Shown here piece by piece: positions 1 to 6,592 of a stretch of 11,616 bases of DNA. The translations under genes were made by a program, and so were the position numbers. Origin of the DNA: Akkermansiaceae bacterium UBA1518 (GTDB lineage: Bacteria > Verrucomicrobiota > Verrucomicrobiia > Verrucomicrobiales > Akkermansiaceae); contig DCQM01000177.1 in the NCBI GenBank assembly GCA_002323895.1, forward strand, positions 1-11,616. The letters are read 5' to 3'. Every line of letters begins with the position of its first letter. The first letter of the stretch is position 1. The notes under the pieces were generated by a model. That model saw only the letters and a program-made list of their open reading frames with translations. It was not told the origin of the DNA and made no database searches.

Positions 1-41
1 ATTTGCCATGGAAATGACGAGGAGTTCTTGCATACCAAAGT

Positions 42-392
42 TCATTTTATAATGGGAGCTTTCCTTCCTGACTCGTCAACCTTAACGAAGGTCACACGAG
101 TGGTGAAAATCGGGTTATCATCTTGCGCCTGCTCATCAAGCACCCTGACTTCGTAAGTTACCGAAGTCCGACCAAGCTTCACCGACTCCGACTTGATCGT
201 TAGAATCGTCCCCTCTTTGACACTGTGGCGAAAAACGACTTCATCCATCGCCATGGTCACAAACCGCGACCCAGGGAATTCTAGGCTCGCCGCGATCCAT
301 GAATCTTCATCCACCCAAGCGAGGAGCCTACCGCCAAAAAGATGCCCGTATTGGTTCAGGTCTTTTGGGCGGACGAGGCGATGAGTCTCCAT
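42..392 (-). CDS. Acyl-CoA thioesterase, hotdog fold (YciA/BACH type)
   Basis: This is a predicted cytoplasmic enzyme that hydrolyses acyl-CoA to free acid and CoA. Seen: the first half carries the family signature, NQYGHLFGG at residues 13-21 followed by WVDED at 26-30, where Asp28 sits at the conserved acidic position in the central hotdog helix. Further on are FRHSV (about 54-58) and LGRTSVTYEV (about 72-81), matching the GrTS strand of the family. There is no signal peptide or membrane segment. At 116 residues it is slightly short for the family (usually about 130-160), missing mainly a C-terminal tail. The ATG at 392 lies 10 bp after the stop of the Jag-like gene on the same strand, so the two probably share a transcript; I see no strong ribosome-binding site, so translational coupling is plausible. 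Substrate chain length cannot be told from sequence. Family assignment is firm, physiological role unknown. Confidence 0.85.
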   Translation of the reverse strand: METHRLVRPKDLNQYGHLFGGRLLAWVDEDSWIAASLEFPGSRFVTMAMDEVVFRHSVKEGTILTIKSESVKLGRTSVTYEVRVLDEQAQDDNPIFTTRVTFVKVDESGRKAPIIK

Positions 393-402
393 CAGCCGGT
401 GC

Positions 403-912
403 TTACTTCAAGCGGATGAGGATTTTCTTATTTCGTGAACTACTGTCCTCAGAAACAGTCTCGATTTCTGGGTCATCCGCGAGAGCATTATGCACAAGAC
501 GACGATGATAGGAATTCATAGGATTCATCCAAAGTTCCCGGCCCGTTTCACGGACCTTGTCTGCAAGATGGAGTGCTTTGTCGGCAACCCGCTGCTCTTG
601 TTGAGCGCGATAACCGTCACAATCAATACGATACCGTGGAGCATCCGGATGGGCATTCCGAGTGATCCGATTCACAAGATACTGAATGTCATCCAAGCGA
701 TCCCCATTTTTACCAATCAAAAGCGCGGAATTCTCCGACACTATATTAAGAACCTCATTTCCAGGGTCTCCAGAAACTTCTACTTCGAACTCAAAGCCAA
801 GCTTTCCAAGCATACTCGTTAGAGCTTCCTTCGCATCATCAATCGCGTTTGCCATAAGGTGGATGTTAGGTCGGAGTTTCCCCGGGTCAACTCCGCGCAT
901 TCTCTTTTCCAC
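403..912 (-). CDS. Jag/KhpB-like RNA-binding protein (KH + R3H domains)
   Basis: This is a predicted cytoplasmic single-stranded nucleic-acid-binding protein of the Jag (SpoIIIJ-associated, KhpB/EloR) family. Seen: a type II KH domain with the loop GKNGDRLDDIQYLVN at residues 67-81, then an R3H domain with SYHRRLVH at 134-141 giving the Arg137-x3-His141 pair. The N-terminal Jag_N domain of Firmicutes homologues is absent, so this is the short form. The longest frame begins at a GTG (912). An ATG at 900 has a purine-rich stretch upstream, and an ATG at 855 would give a 150-residue protein beginning just before the KH domain; the start is therefore uncertain and the first 19 residues may not be translated. 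It precedes the thioesterase gene in the same transcript. Jag genes often sit beside yidC, rnpA or rpmH; none is here. Confidence 0.85.
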   Translation of the reverse strand: MEKRMRGVDPGKLRPNIHLMANAIDDAKEALTSMLGKLGFEFEVEVSGDPGNEVLNIVSENSALLIGKNGDRLDDIQYLVNRITRNAHPDAPRYRIDCDGYRAQQEQRVADKALHLADKVRETGRELWMNPMNSYHRRLVHNALADDPEIETVSEDSSSRNKKILIRLK

Positions 913-1014
913 CCTCTTTTGCTTCGTTTTTGATCTTTTCCCTTAAAAAATTCTGGCTTGGTCCGTGCAACCATAGAGCTTTGCAACAAAACACCGTCAG
1001 GTTAACCTCCTAGG

Positions 1015-2781
1015 GTGACGCGACTCGTTTTTTCTGCCGCTCTCTTGATCCTAGCGTCTTTTGCGAACGCCGGAGTCAGATACATTCCTGCGGACGATTC
1101 CATCCCCCTTCTTCGTCGCGACCTCATCCCCATGGATGTTGATGCCATCCGCGACCTCGCCGATTATCTGGCGATCTTAGCCGACGGCCCGATGCCCAAG
1201 TCAGCCGTCAAGGTCCGGCATCGCGCCCAGCTTCTCACTTTAAGCCAAAGACTTCTCCCGGGACACGAACGGGCACGCTCGATCGAGACCTCTTATCTCA
1301 AGGGCGGCGAACGGCGCCTCCCAGAGGCCTTTTTTGTCAAATCTGCCCGCAAGACCGTCATCGAAACTGCCGATTGGCTTAGCCAGCTCCCAAAGGAAGC
1401 CGACGGGCACCTTCTTGGACAACTTCTTCTCGACGTAATCGCACCAATCACCAGCGACCATCCTGTCCTAAAAAACCACGATGCCCTAAATACCGAGAAA
1501 CGCTGGAGCGGCGTCATTGCTGAAATTTCAAAATTTGATCCACAAAAACAACTCGCCCCAAACCACGAACCCAAAATCAAACCAGCTCAGAACCGCACCA
1601 CTTCAAACTATAAAGTGAAGGCGATCTTGGCCGAAACCCTTATGTTTTCAAACGGGATCGATGATGGAGCGGCGTCAAAACCCGGATTGGTCACGACCAG
1701 CCTCATCCTTACGGAAGCACCCACTTCGGATCCTGATAACGAACAGGCACCCGATTCAGGAGATCAACATGGGGCCTTAAAATTCCAACCCCCAACCGCT
1801 TTTGATGTCGACCCACTTCACGCATCCTTACTGAGCTTTTTTCGCAAAAACACCAAAGCCCTCCCCAACGGCTACAACTTCAACATCAACACTAACAAGC
1901 GCCAGTATCTTGCCAAAAACAGAGAAAATATTGCCGCCAATATTGCCATGATGCTTGATGCAGCGGTTTCCGGACGCCCTCTGAGAAGAAATACCATTCT
2001 CTTTGCCAGACTCCAAGCGAACGGAAACCTTGAAAAACCTCATTACGCTTGGGAGCTGCTTCAACGGCTTGAAGAACTCAGCCTGCCAACCGGAACCCGC
2101 CTGATCGTTGGAAAAGGCCTGATCGAAGAAATGACAGGGATGCTCGTGCTCGATAAAGCTTCATTTTTCACCAAATACGAGGTTCTTGAGGCCTCCAATT
2201 TCGAGTTGGCCCGCGAGCTCTTTTACGAGGACGGCAAATCACCAAAAGACCTGCTGAACGCGACTAAAAGCTACCTCGAAGTCCGTGACAAGGCCATGCA
2301 AGTCACGAATCTCGGAACCTTCCTCAGCTTGTCCACGATCAAAAACCGACTCATCAAGGCCAGTCAACTTGCCCCCAATCATATTTCGGCTGTGATGCTA
2401 GCCCGGCAGTCAGTCCGGCGCCCGGCTTATTTCAGCCGCTTTCTATTTGCTCAGGAGCTGAACCGTCTTCTCGAACCCCTCGCTCAATTCGAATATAAGA
2501 TTGACCAGACCACAGAGCTCGCCGTCAAAGACGTCTACAAAAAAACTCGTGACCGCATTACCCCTCTTGAAAAACGCCTACAACGGAGAGATGTCGAAAT
2601 TCTCGATGGTGCCCTAGATCTCATTAAAGAACTTAATTCCGTGGGACGCAGCGCATCCGCTATTCTAGAAAATGAGGAAGAGACCCGGGCACAAGACATG
2701 ATCAAATTCCAGAAAAAGCTGGAGAATTTTCGTGCCAGACTAAGGGAGATTTTTCAGCCGATTCCTCAAAAAGATAAATAG
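1015..2781 (+). CDS. Exported Lon-like pseudoprotease, paralogue of the next gene
   Basis: Exported 588-residue protein with no family assignment on first reading. The GTG at 1015 is chosen because it yields a clean signal peptide (basic start, hydrophobic LVFSAALLILASF, cleavage after ANA near residue 20); no later start keeps it. By-eye alignment with the following gene suggests a diverged Lon proteolytic domain at about residues 198-400: GYNFNIN at 286 matches GYRVTIT, SGRPL (319-323) matches TGREI, and QANGNL matches TADGKV. Downstream, PNHISAVMLA at 454 matches PNHQSAQILL. At the catalytic positions the GPSAG segment is replaced by NRENI, so the serine aligns with Glu304 or Asn305, and the lysine aligns with Leu348; neither dyad residue survives. 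The C-terminal third is charged and helical, probably coiled coil. The 65 bp gap to the next gene suggests co-expression. Homology is my reading, not a search result; a role as regulatory or scaffold subunit is inference. Confidence 0.7.
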   Translation: MTRLVFSAALLILASFANAGVRYIPADDSIPLLRRDLIPMDVDAIRDLADYLAILADGPMPKSAVKVRHRAQLLTLSQRLLPGHERARSIETSYLKGGERRLPEAFFVKSARKTVIETADWLSQLPKEADGHLLGQLLLDVIAPITSDHPVLKNHDALNTEKRWSGVIAEISKFDPQKQLAPNHEPKIKPAQNRTTSNYKVKAILAETLMFSNGIDDGAASKPGLVTTSLILTEAPTSDPDNEQAPDSGDQHGALKFQPPTAFDVDPLHASLLSFFRKNTKALPNGYNFNINTNKRQYLAKNRENIAANIAMMLDAAVSGRPLRRNTILFARLQANGNLEKPHYAWELLQRLEELSLPTGTRLIVGKGLIEEMTGMLVLDKASFFTKYEVLEASNFELARELFYEDGKSPKDLLNATKSYLEVRDKAMQVTNLGTFLSLSTIKNRLIKASQLAPNHISAVMLARQSVRRPAYFSRFLFAQELNRLLEPLAQFEYKIDQTTELAVKDVYKKTRDRITPLEKRLQRRDVEILDGALDLIKELNSVGRSASAILENEEETRAQDMIKFQKKLENFRARLREIFQPIPQKDK

Positions 2782-2808
2782 GCCCGCCACCCTGATCCGC
2801 TTTGGCTA

Positions 2809-2836
2809 TTGAATAAGTTGCCTCCTCTCCTACAAT
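2809..2836 (+). promoter_or_regulatory. Possible sigma-70 promoter just before the Lon-like gene
   Basis: A -35-like TTGAAT (2809-2814, 4/6 match) and a -10-like TACAAT (2831-2836, 5/6 match) are separated by 16 bp. Transcription would begin around 2843-2845, two to four bases before the ATG at 2847, giving a nearly leaderless message. This agrees with the lack of any Shine-Dalgarno sequence in front of that ATG. Such hexamers also occur by chance, so this is tentative; the gene may equally be read from upstream of 1015. Confidence 0.3.
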
Positions 2837-2846
2837 TCTGACAGTA

Positions 2847-4562
2847 ATGAAAATCCGCCTCGCCTCTTTCTTCTTCCTCCTCACCGGGGTGATCTTAGCC
2901 GAAAACTATCGCCCTCCAAACATGGAGAAAGAACTTTTTAAGGTTAAAAAACTCGCAATTACCGAAATCGGAAAAACCTCGCTTTTCGCAGGACTTCTCT
3001 CGGTTGCTCGTGATTTTGATGAAAAAGAAAATGAGGTGAACTTCGAACTCCGCTCTAATTCGCTCGCAATTGCAGGACGGCTTGAACCAGAGTCAGAAAA
3101 CTTCAAAGACGTCCACGACGACTTAAAGCAGCGTAGCCGGACCGTGAAGCAAGATGCCGCGAAATCTGATATCTACAGCAAACTCTACCGAGGTATTCGT
3201 GCCCTAATGCGCAAGGACGAAAACAAGGACAATCTCGCCTGCGCCTCCTACTGTATCGACCTTGCTCTGCGATTCGAACCTGAGGGGAAATACCAAGAAA
3301 AACTGGAAGACTATCAGGGAAAGACCGGAAAGGCTGACTGGAAAGACATGATGAAAAGTCCGGTCTCCAACAATCCGTGGGATCGCCAAAGTAACAACGT
3401 TTTTGAGGAGCGCCGCGAAACAATCCCTGGCGGAGACGCTGAGAAATTCGCGACGAACCAACGCACCGTTTACGGCCTCTCCGTCCGCACCCTTGCCAAT
3501 GGCCGCCATGCCGGCGCAGCCGCATCACTGAGCGCGACTGCGCTCCGCGAGAAAGAAATCGACGGAGTCGAATTCCATATTGATCAAAAGGTCGGAAATA
3601 TGACCGGTAACTCCCTTGAGGAGATCATGAAGCTCATGCGGGTTCGCCACGAAGAGGACGGCCGGATCCCATCAGGCTACCGTGTTACCATCACCTTCGA
3701 AGACAAAGACACCTTGCTAGACGGCCCTTCCGCTGGAACCGCGATGTCTATCATTGTCGACTCTCTCTTCACCGGCCGAGAGATTGACGATAAGTTTGCC
3801 TGCACCGGTGCGATCACTGCCGATGGCAAGGTCACCCGCATCGGCGGAGTTGCCGGCAAAATCCGCGGCGCCACCAACAAAGGCTGCAATCTCGTGGGAG
3901 TCCCTCACGAAAATATCAAAGGTGTTTCCGACATCGTTGTGCTCGACGGAATCAAAAAGCTCATGGCTATCCAGGTCTTCAGCTTTAAGACCCTTGAAGA
4001 GGCCCTTATGGTTGCTTCCAAGGACAAACCAGAGGAAGTGCAATCCACCATCGACGACTTCAATAAGGTTGCCGATCTTATTGAGGCTAAGGGCGAAGAA
4101 TCTTTAACAAGCCCCGCCGTGATCGCCCTCCTCGAAGACGTGGTTAAAAAAATGCCCAATCATCAGTCGGCCCAAATCCTTCTCAGTGTTGCGAAAGGTG
4201 AAGAAAAGAAACTCCTGTCTCTCGGCGGTTCATTTCACCAAATCAACACCAACATCTCGGGAATCGCTCGCAAGATTCAAATGATGGGCTGGAGTGGTAA
4301 AGGGAGTATCAATTCTTCAGACCGCGATGCCGCCAAAGACTCCCTCAACGAACTTGAAGCAGTATCCAAGAAACTAGACTCACGCCTTAGAGACTTTAAC
4401 GATGCGACGATGAAAGTGCTCACGACATTCTCGGAGGGACGCGAAGATGACGAAGACAATGACGACTTTAGTCAACGGATTAAAAAACAATGGGAAGCTG
4501 TGAACGGTGAGCGCTCGAAGCTCATGAATGATCCTGAAATCGTCGAGGAACTTCAGGGGTAA
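2847..4562 (+). CDS. Exported Lon-type (S16) serine protease without ATPase domain
   Basis: Predicted periplasmic peptidase of 571 residues. A signal peptide (MKIRLASFFFLLTGVILA, cleavage near residue 18-19) replaces the AAA+ module of cytoplasmic Lon. The proteolytic domain spans about residues 205-390: DGPSAGTAM at 292-300 with nucleophile Ser295, then IGGVAGKIRGA with general-base Lys338. The Ser-Lys separation is 43 residues, the same as in E. coli Lon (Ser679/Lys722), and the TGxIT strand (TGAIT) lies between them as in true Lon. Residues 20-200 are mostly helical, with a possible TPR-like stretch; residues 400-571 are charged and helical, with an acidic run (EDDEDNDD) near the end. It is probably co-expressed with the paralogous pseudoprotease upstream and is followed by a terminator. 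With no ATPase and no ATP in the periplasm, it should cut unfolded or accessible substrates without energy-driven unfolding. Protease family is firm; substrates are unknown. Confidence 0.88.
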   Translation: MKIRLASFFFLLTGVILAENYRPPNMEKELFKVKKLAITEIGKTSLFAGLLSVARDFDEKENEVNFELRSNSLAIAGRLEPESENFKDVHDDLKQRSRTVKQDAAKSDIYSKLYRGIRALMRKDENKDNLACASYCIDLALRFEPEGKYQEKLEDYQGKTGKADWKDMMKSPVSNNPWDRQSNNVFEERRETIPGGDAEKFATNQRTVYGLSVRTLANGRHAGAAASLSATALREKEIDGVEFHIDQKVGNMTGNSLEEIMKLMRVRHEEDGRIPSGYRVTITFEDKDTLLDGPSAGTAMSIIVDSLFTGREIDDKFACTGAITADGKVTRIGGVAGKIRGATNKGCNLVGVPHENIKGVSDIVVLDGIKKLMAIQVFSFKTLEEALMVASKDKPEEVQSTIDDFNKVADLIEAKGEESLTSPAVIALLEDVVKKMPNHQSAQILLSVAKGEEKKLLSLGGSFHQINTNISGIARKIQMMGWSGKGSINSSDRDAAKDSLNELEAVSKKLDSRLRDFNDATMKVLTTFSEGREDDEDNDDFSQRIKKQWEAVNGERSKLMNDPEIVEELQG

Positions 4563-4586
4563 AACCTGTTCCCAAATCGAATCTTT

Positions 4587-4620
4587 AAAGGTCCGGCTTT
4601 CACAAGTCGGGCCTTTTTCT
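4587..4620 (+). terminator. Intrinsic terminator after the Lon-like pair
   Basis: An 11-bp hairpin (4589-4599 pairing with 4604-4614, loop TCAC) can be extended by two A-U pairs and is followed by a T-rich tract (TTTTTCTTTCC). Two of its pairs are G-U wobbles that exist only in the plus-strand RNA; on the minus strand they become A-C mismatches. This orients the terminator to the rightward Lon-like transcript, 25 bp after its stop codon. Confidence 0.85.
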
Positions 4621-4656
4621 TTCCTCTTTTAGCAGGAACGCCTCTCCCAGGTAAAA

Positions 4657-5982
4657 CTACTCGTTCTTTGCTCCCGGAAAAATCAGCTCAAGGCCTTTCT
4701 CCTTCCAAAGCTTCGCGATATCCGCCTCGGCTTCATCCCAAGGACGCTTGCGGAACATCATCGCGATCGCGGTGTCATCCATTTCCTCTTGGAGCCTCTT
4801 CAGCTCGGCTTTTTGCCGCTTTAAATCTTCCTGATCTTTATAGGTGATGGTCTTTGGCTGATTTTTCTGGAAATCGTGCGCATATCGTAAGCCTTGCCTG
4901 AGGCCGGTCGCTTTTCCACCATCTTCAAGGTAGGTGAGATAGGTCATGACAAGAACACTCTGTGCAAGAAACTGGCGACGCCCCTCTTCCGCCGCAATTC
5001 CACCCACCGATTGTGTAATCAAGTCCGATATTTTGGGCATCTCTACCTTCTTCTTGAAAATTGGCGTCCGTCCACTCCCCTTGCCCATCAAGAGATCTTT
5101 GGTCTCCTCCGCCACATTGGTAAAATCAAGTTTGCCTTTCTCATAAACCGCCATGTTCATCATATTAGGAAAGCCCTCGGTAAACCAATCCATGAAATTA
5201 CGCTCGTAAACTTCAGGCAACATACACCGGCTCACGTGTAAGATCATCTGGCCTGCCAAATTGCGTGTCGCTATTTCACCACCACGTCCAGCCGAGCTGA
5301 GACCGAAAAGCTCAAGGCAAATTTCAAGTTGTCCGTTATTTGGATTAAAGGAGCTTCTACTCCCCTCCAGCCTTCCCATTTTAACCCATTCGTCTTTCTC
5401 ACCCACCGAGCGGATCTCGTATTTCCCATCGACTGGTTTGAATCGATTACTCAACCCAAATGGAAGAGACTCGCAGTAAGTTTTTGTAAGCTCGCACACT
5501 TCAAGTATCGCGAGAACCGCCTTCGAGCTCATACGGCCATCTGCAACAATTCGAAAGTTTGTTGATGAGAAATAAAGAAACTCTCCTCTTTTCTCCTCCT
5601 GAACCTCAATCGGAGCTTTCAAAACAGCCTCTCTGAGAACTGGACGCTCCCACGCTGGGTCAGCGACCTCAATAACGATTCCTCTATCCTTTTTCCCGTC
5701 ACTTTCTTTTTTCTCCATCTCCCCATCCCCAGCCTCCTTATCATTTCCTTTTTTCGCAGCCGCAATTTCGGCCTCGATCAGAAAGTTCAAATCGGCCCGA
5801 CTGAGATTTGAAAACGGCACACTGACTTCCTTCCCGTTTTTAAGCTTCAAAAGAACCGTATCCTTGGTCTGTGAGAGATACTCAGCCTCAATCTTGCGAC
5901 CCTTTTTATCGGTCCACGTTCGCGCGCTGACAAACGCTACAAGCAACATACCCAAAAAACCCGAGAGAACGATCTTCGTCAT
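4657..5982 (-). CDS. Secreted SHD1-domain protein with degenerate metallopeptidase-like core
   Basis: Exported 441-residue protein; precise function not recognised. Signal peptide: MTKIVLSGFLGMLLVAFVSA, cleavage near residue 20. An SHD1 (SLA1 homology domain 1) module follows at about 21-68 (RTWTDKKGRKIEAE through VPFSNLSRADLNFL), a module common in planctomycete and verrucomicrobial secreted proteins. A charged Lys/Glu/Asp linker spans about 74-100. The main domain has the layout of secreted gluzincins with a DUF1570-like look: FSSTNFRIV (about 138-146), LHVSRCML (248-255), then WFTEG (266-270). In an active enzyme the second segment would read HExxH; here it is His249-Val-Ser-Arg-Cys253, so the catalytic Glu and second zinc His are missing while Glu269 remains. 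A Lys/Arg/Glu-rich helix follows at about 381-402. ATG at 5982 has only a weak AAGAG upstream. It lies 53 bp after a broken gene on the same strand. Confidence 0.72.
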   Translation of the reverse strand: MTKIVLSGFLGMLLVAFVSARTWTDKKGRKIEAEYLSQTKDTVLLKLKNGKEVSVPFSNLSRADLNFLIEAEIAAAKKGNDKEAGDGEMEKKESDGKKDRGIVIEVADPAWERPVLREAVLKAPIEVQEEKRGEFLYFSSTNFRIVADGRMSSKAVLAILEVCELTKTYCESLPFGLSNRFKPVDGKYEIRSVGEKDEWVKMGRLEGSRSSFNPNNGQLEICLELFGLSSAGRGGEIATRNLAGQMILHVSRCMLPEVYERNFMDWFTEGFPNMMNMAVYEKGKLDFTNVAEETKDLLMGKGSGRTPIFKKKVEMPKISDLITQSVGGIAAEEGRRQFLAQSVLVMTYLTYLEDGGKATGLRQGLRYAHDFQKNQPKTITYKDQEDLKRQKAELKRLQEEMDDTAIAMMFRKRPWDEAEADIAKLWKEKGLELIFPGAKNE

Positions 5983-6035
5983 ATCTTAACTCTTAGGGTG
6001 CCCTGATCGTTTTTCAATCCTGCAATCCCAAGAAT

Positions 6036-6531
6036 TTAGAGAACCGCTCCAATCGTAAAATCAAAGGGAACTTTAACGACCTCCAGATCGCTCCATTCAT
6101 CCACAGCGAGGACAATCTTATCGACCTTCTTTTTGAGTTTGAAACTCACGGTGTAGGTTCGCTTCCCAAAAATCCCCATGGAACCATTCCTTAAGCGCTC
6201 GGATTCAATCTTGTTACCCTTCGAATCGTAAAAGTGGAGGCCTTTAAAATCCTTGTAGCTCACCAAACTCTTAAGCTCAACCTGTATGGGGTTGTCTCCC
6301 CAATCGGGTTTTCTCAAGCTATTGACCTCAAAAGCATCTTCTCCCACGACCAATTTTTTACCCTTTTTTAAAACCGTAAGTTCCGAGCTGCCTATTAAAA
6401 GCTCTCAATGAGTTAAATTCATTTTGGCCTTCCGGGACATACCCTTTTGCGGTCACCTGTAGGCCTGCTACCTCCACCTCACCGGAGACCATCCCTGTAA
6501 CCAACCCGAAAACCATCAGCACTCTCTTCAC
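6036..6531 (-). pseudogene. Frameshifted secreted-protein gene with probable internal deletion
   Basis: Two frames together resemble one secreted protein. The upstream frame starts at GTG 6531 and encodes a signal peptide (MKRVLMVFGLVTGMVSG), then EVEVAGLQVTAKGY and SLRAFNRQLGT, ending at TAA 6360-6358 after 57 residues. The downstream frame is open from 6404 to the stop at 6036 and reads ELTVLKKGKKLVVGEDAF, KPDWGDNP, SMGIFGKRTYTV and finally VPFDFTIGAVL; by itself it could only begin at an unsupported TTG (6353, 105 residues). The frames overlap at 6358-6404 and differ by one base, for example an extra T in ACTTACG or an extra A in the six-A run. From memory, unverified, relatives are around 250 residues and have a middle segment between the LRAFN and KPDWGD parts that is missing here, pointing to deletion plus frameshift. 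An alternative is a sequencing error in an unusually short gene. Confidence 0.55.
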
Positions 6532-6592
6532 ACTCGCAAGAATAGCGACTCCTCACTCCTACTCAATATGCTTTTCTCGTTGCTCCAGCAGA

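Noticed and set aside
1..41. Possible gene end or terminator to the left of the thioesterase
   Set aside because: Only 41 bases are available, with no hairpin plus U-tract and no frame that can be judged.
1001..1014. AACCTCCTAGG before the GTG at 1015 as a Shine-Dalgarno site
   Set aside because: The strong part, CCTCC, is the anti-Shine-Dalgarno sense, not AGGAGG; the AGG left over is too close to the GTG to count.
3103..3528. 141-codon Arg/Cys-rich open frame on the minus strand inside the Lon-like gene
   Set aside because: The composition is typical of antisense translation, and the sense strand is clearly coding.
6358..6404. Programmed -1 frameshift at the A AAA AAG-like run
   Set aside because: The frame change needed is +1 (or -2); the -1 frame meets a stop at once, so the slippery-looking run does not explain the fusion.
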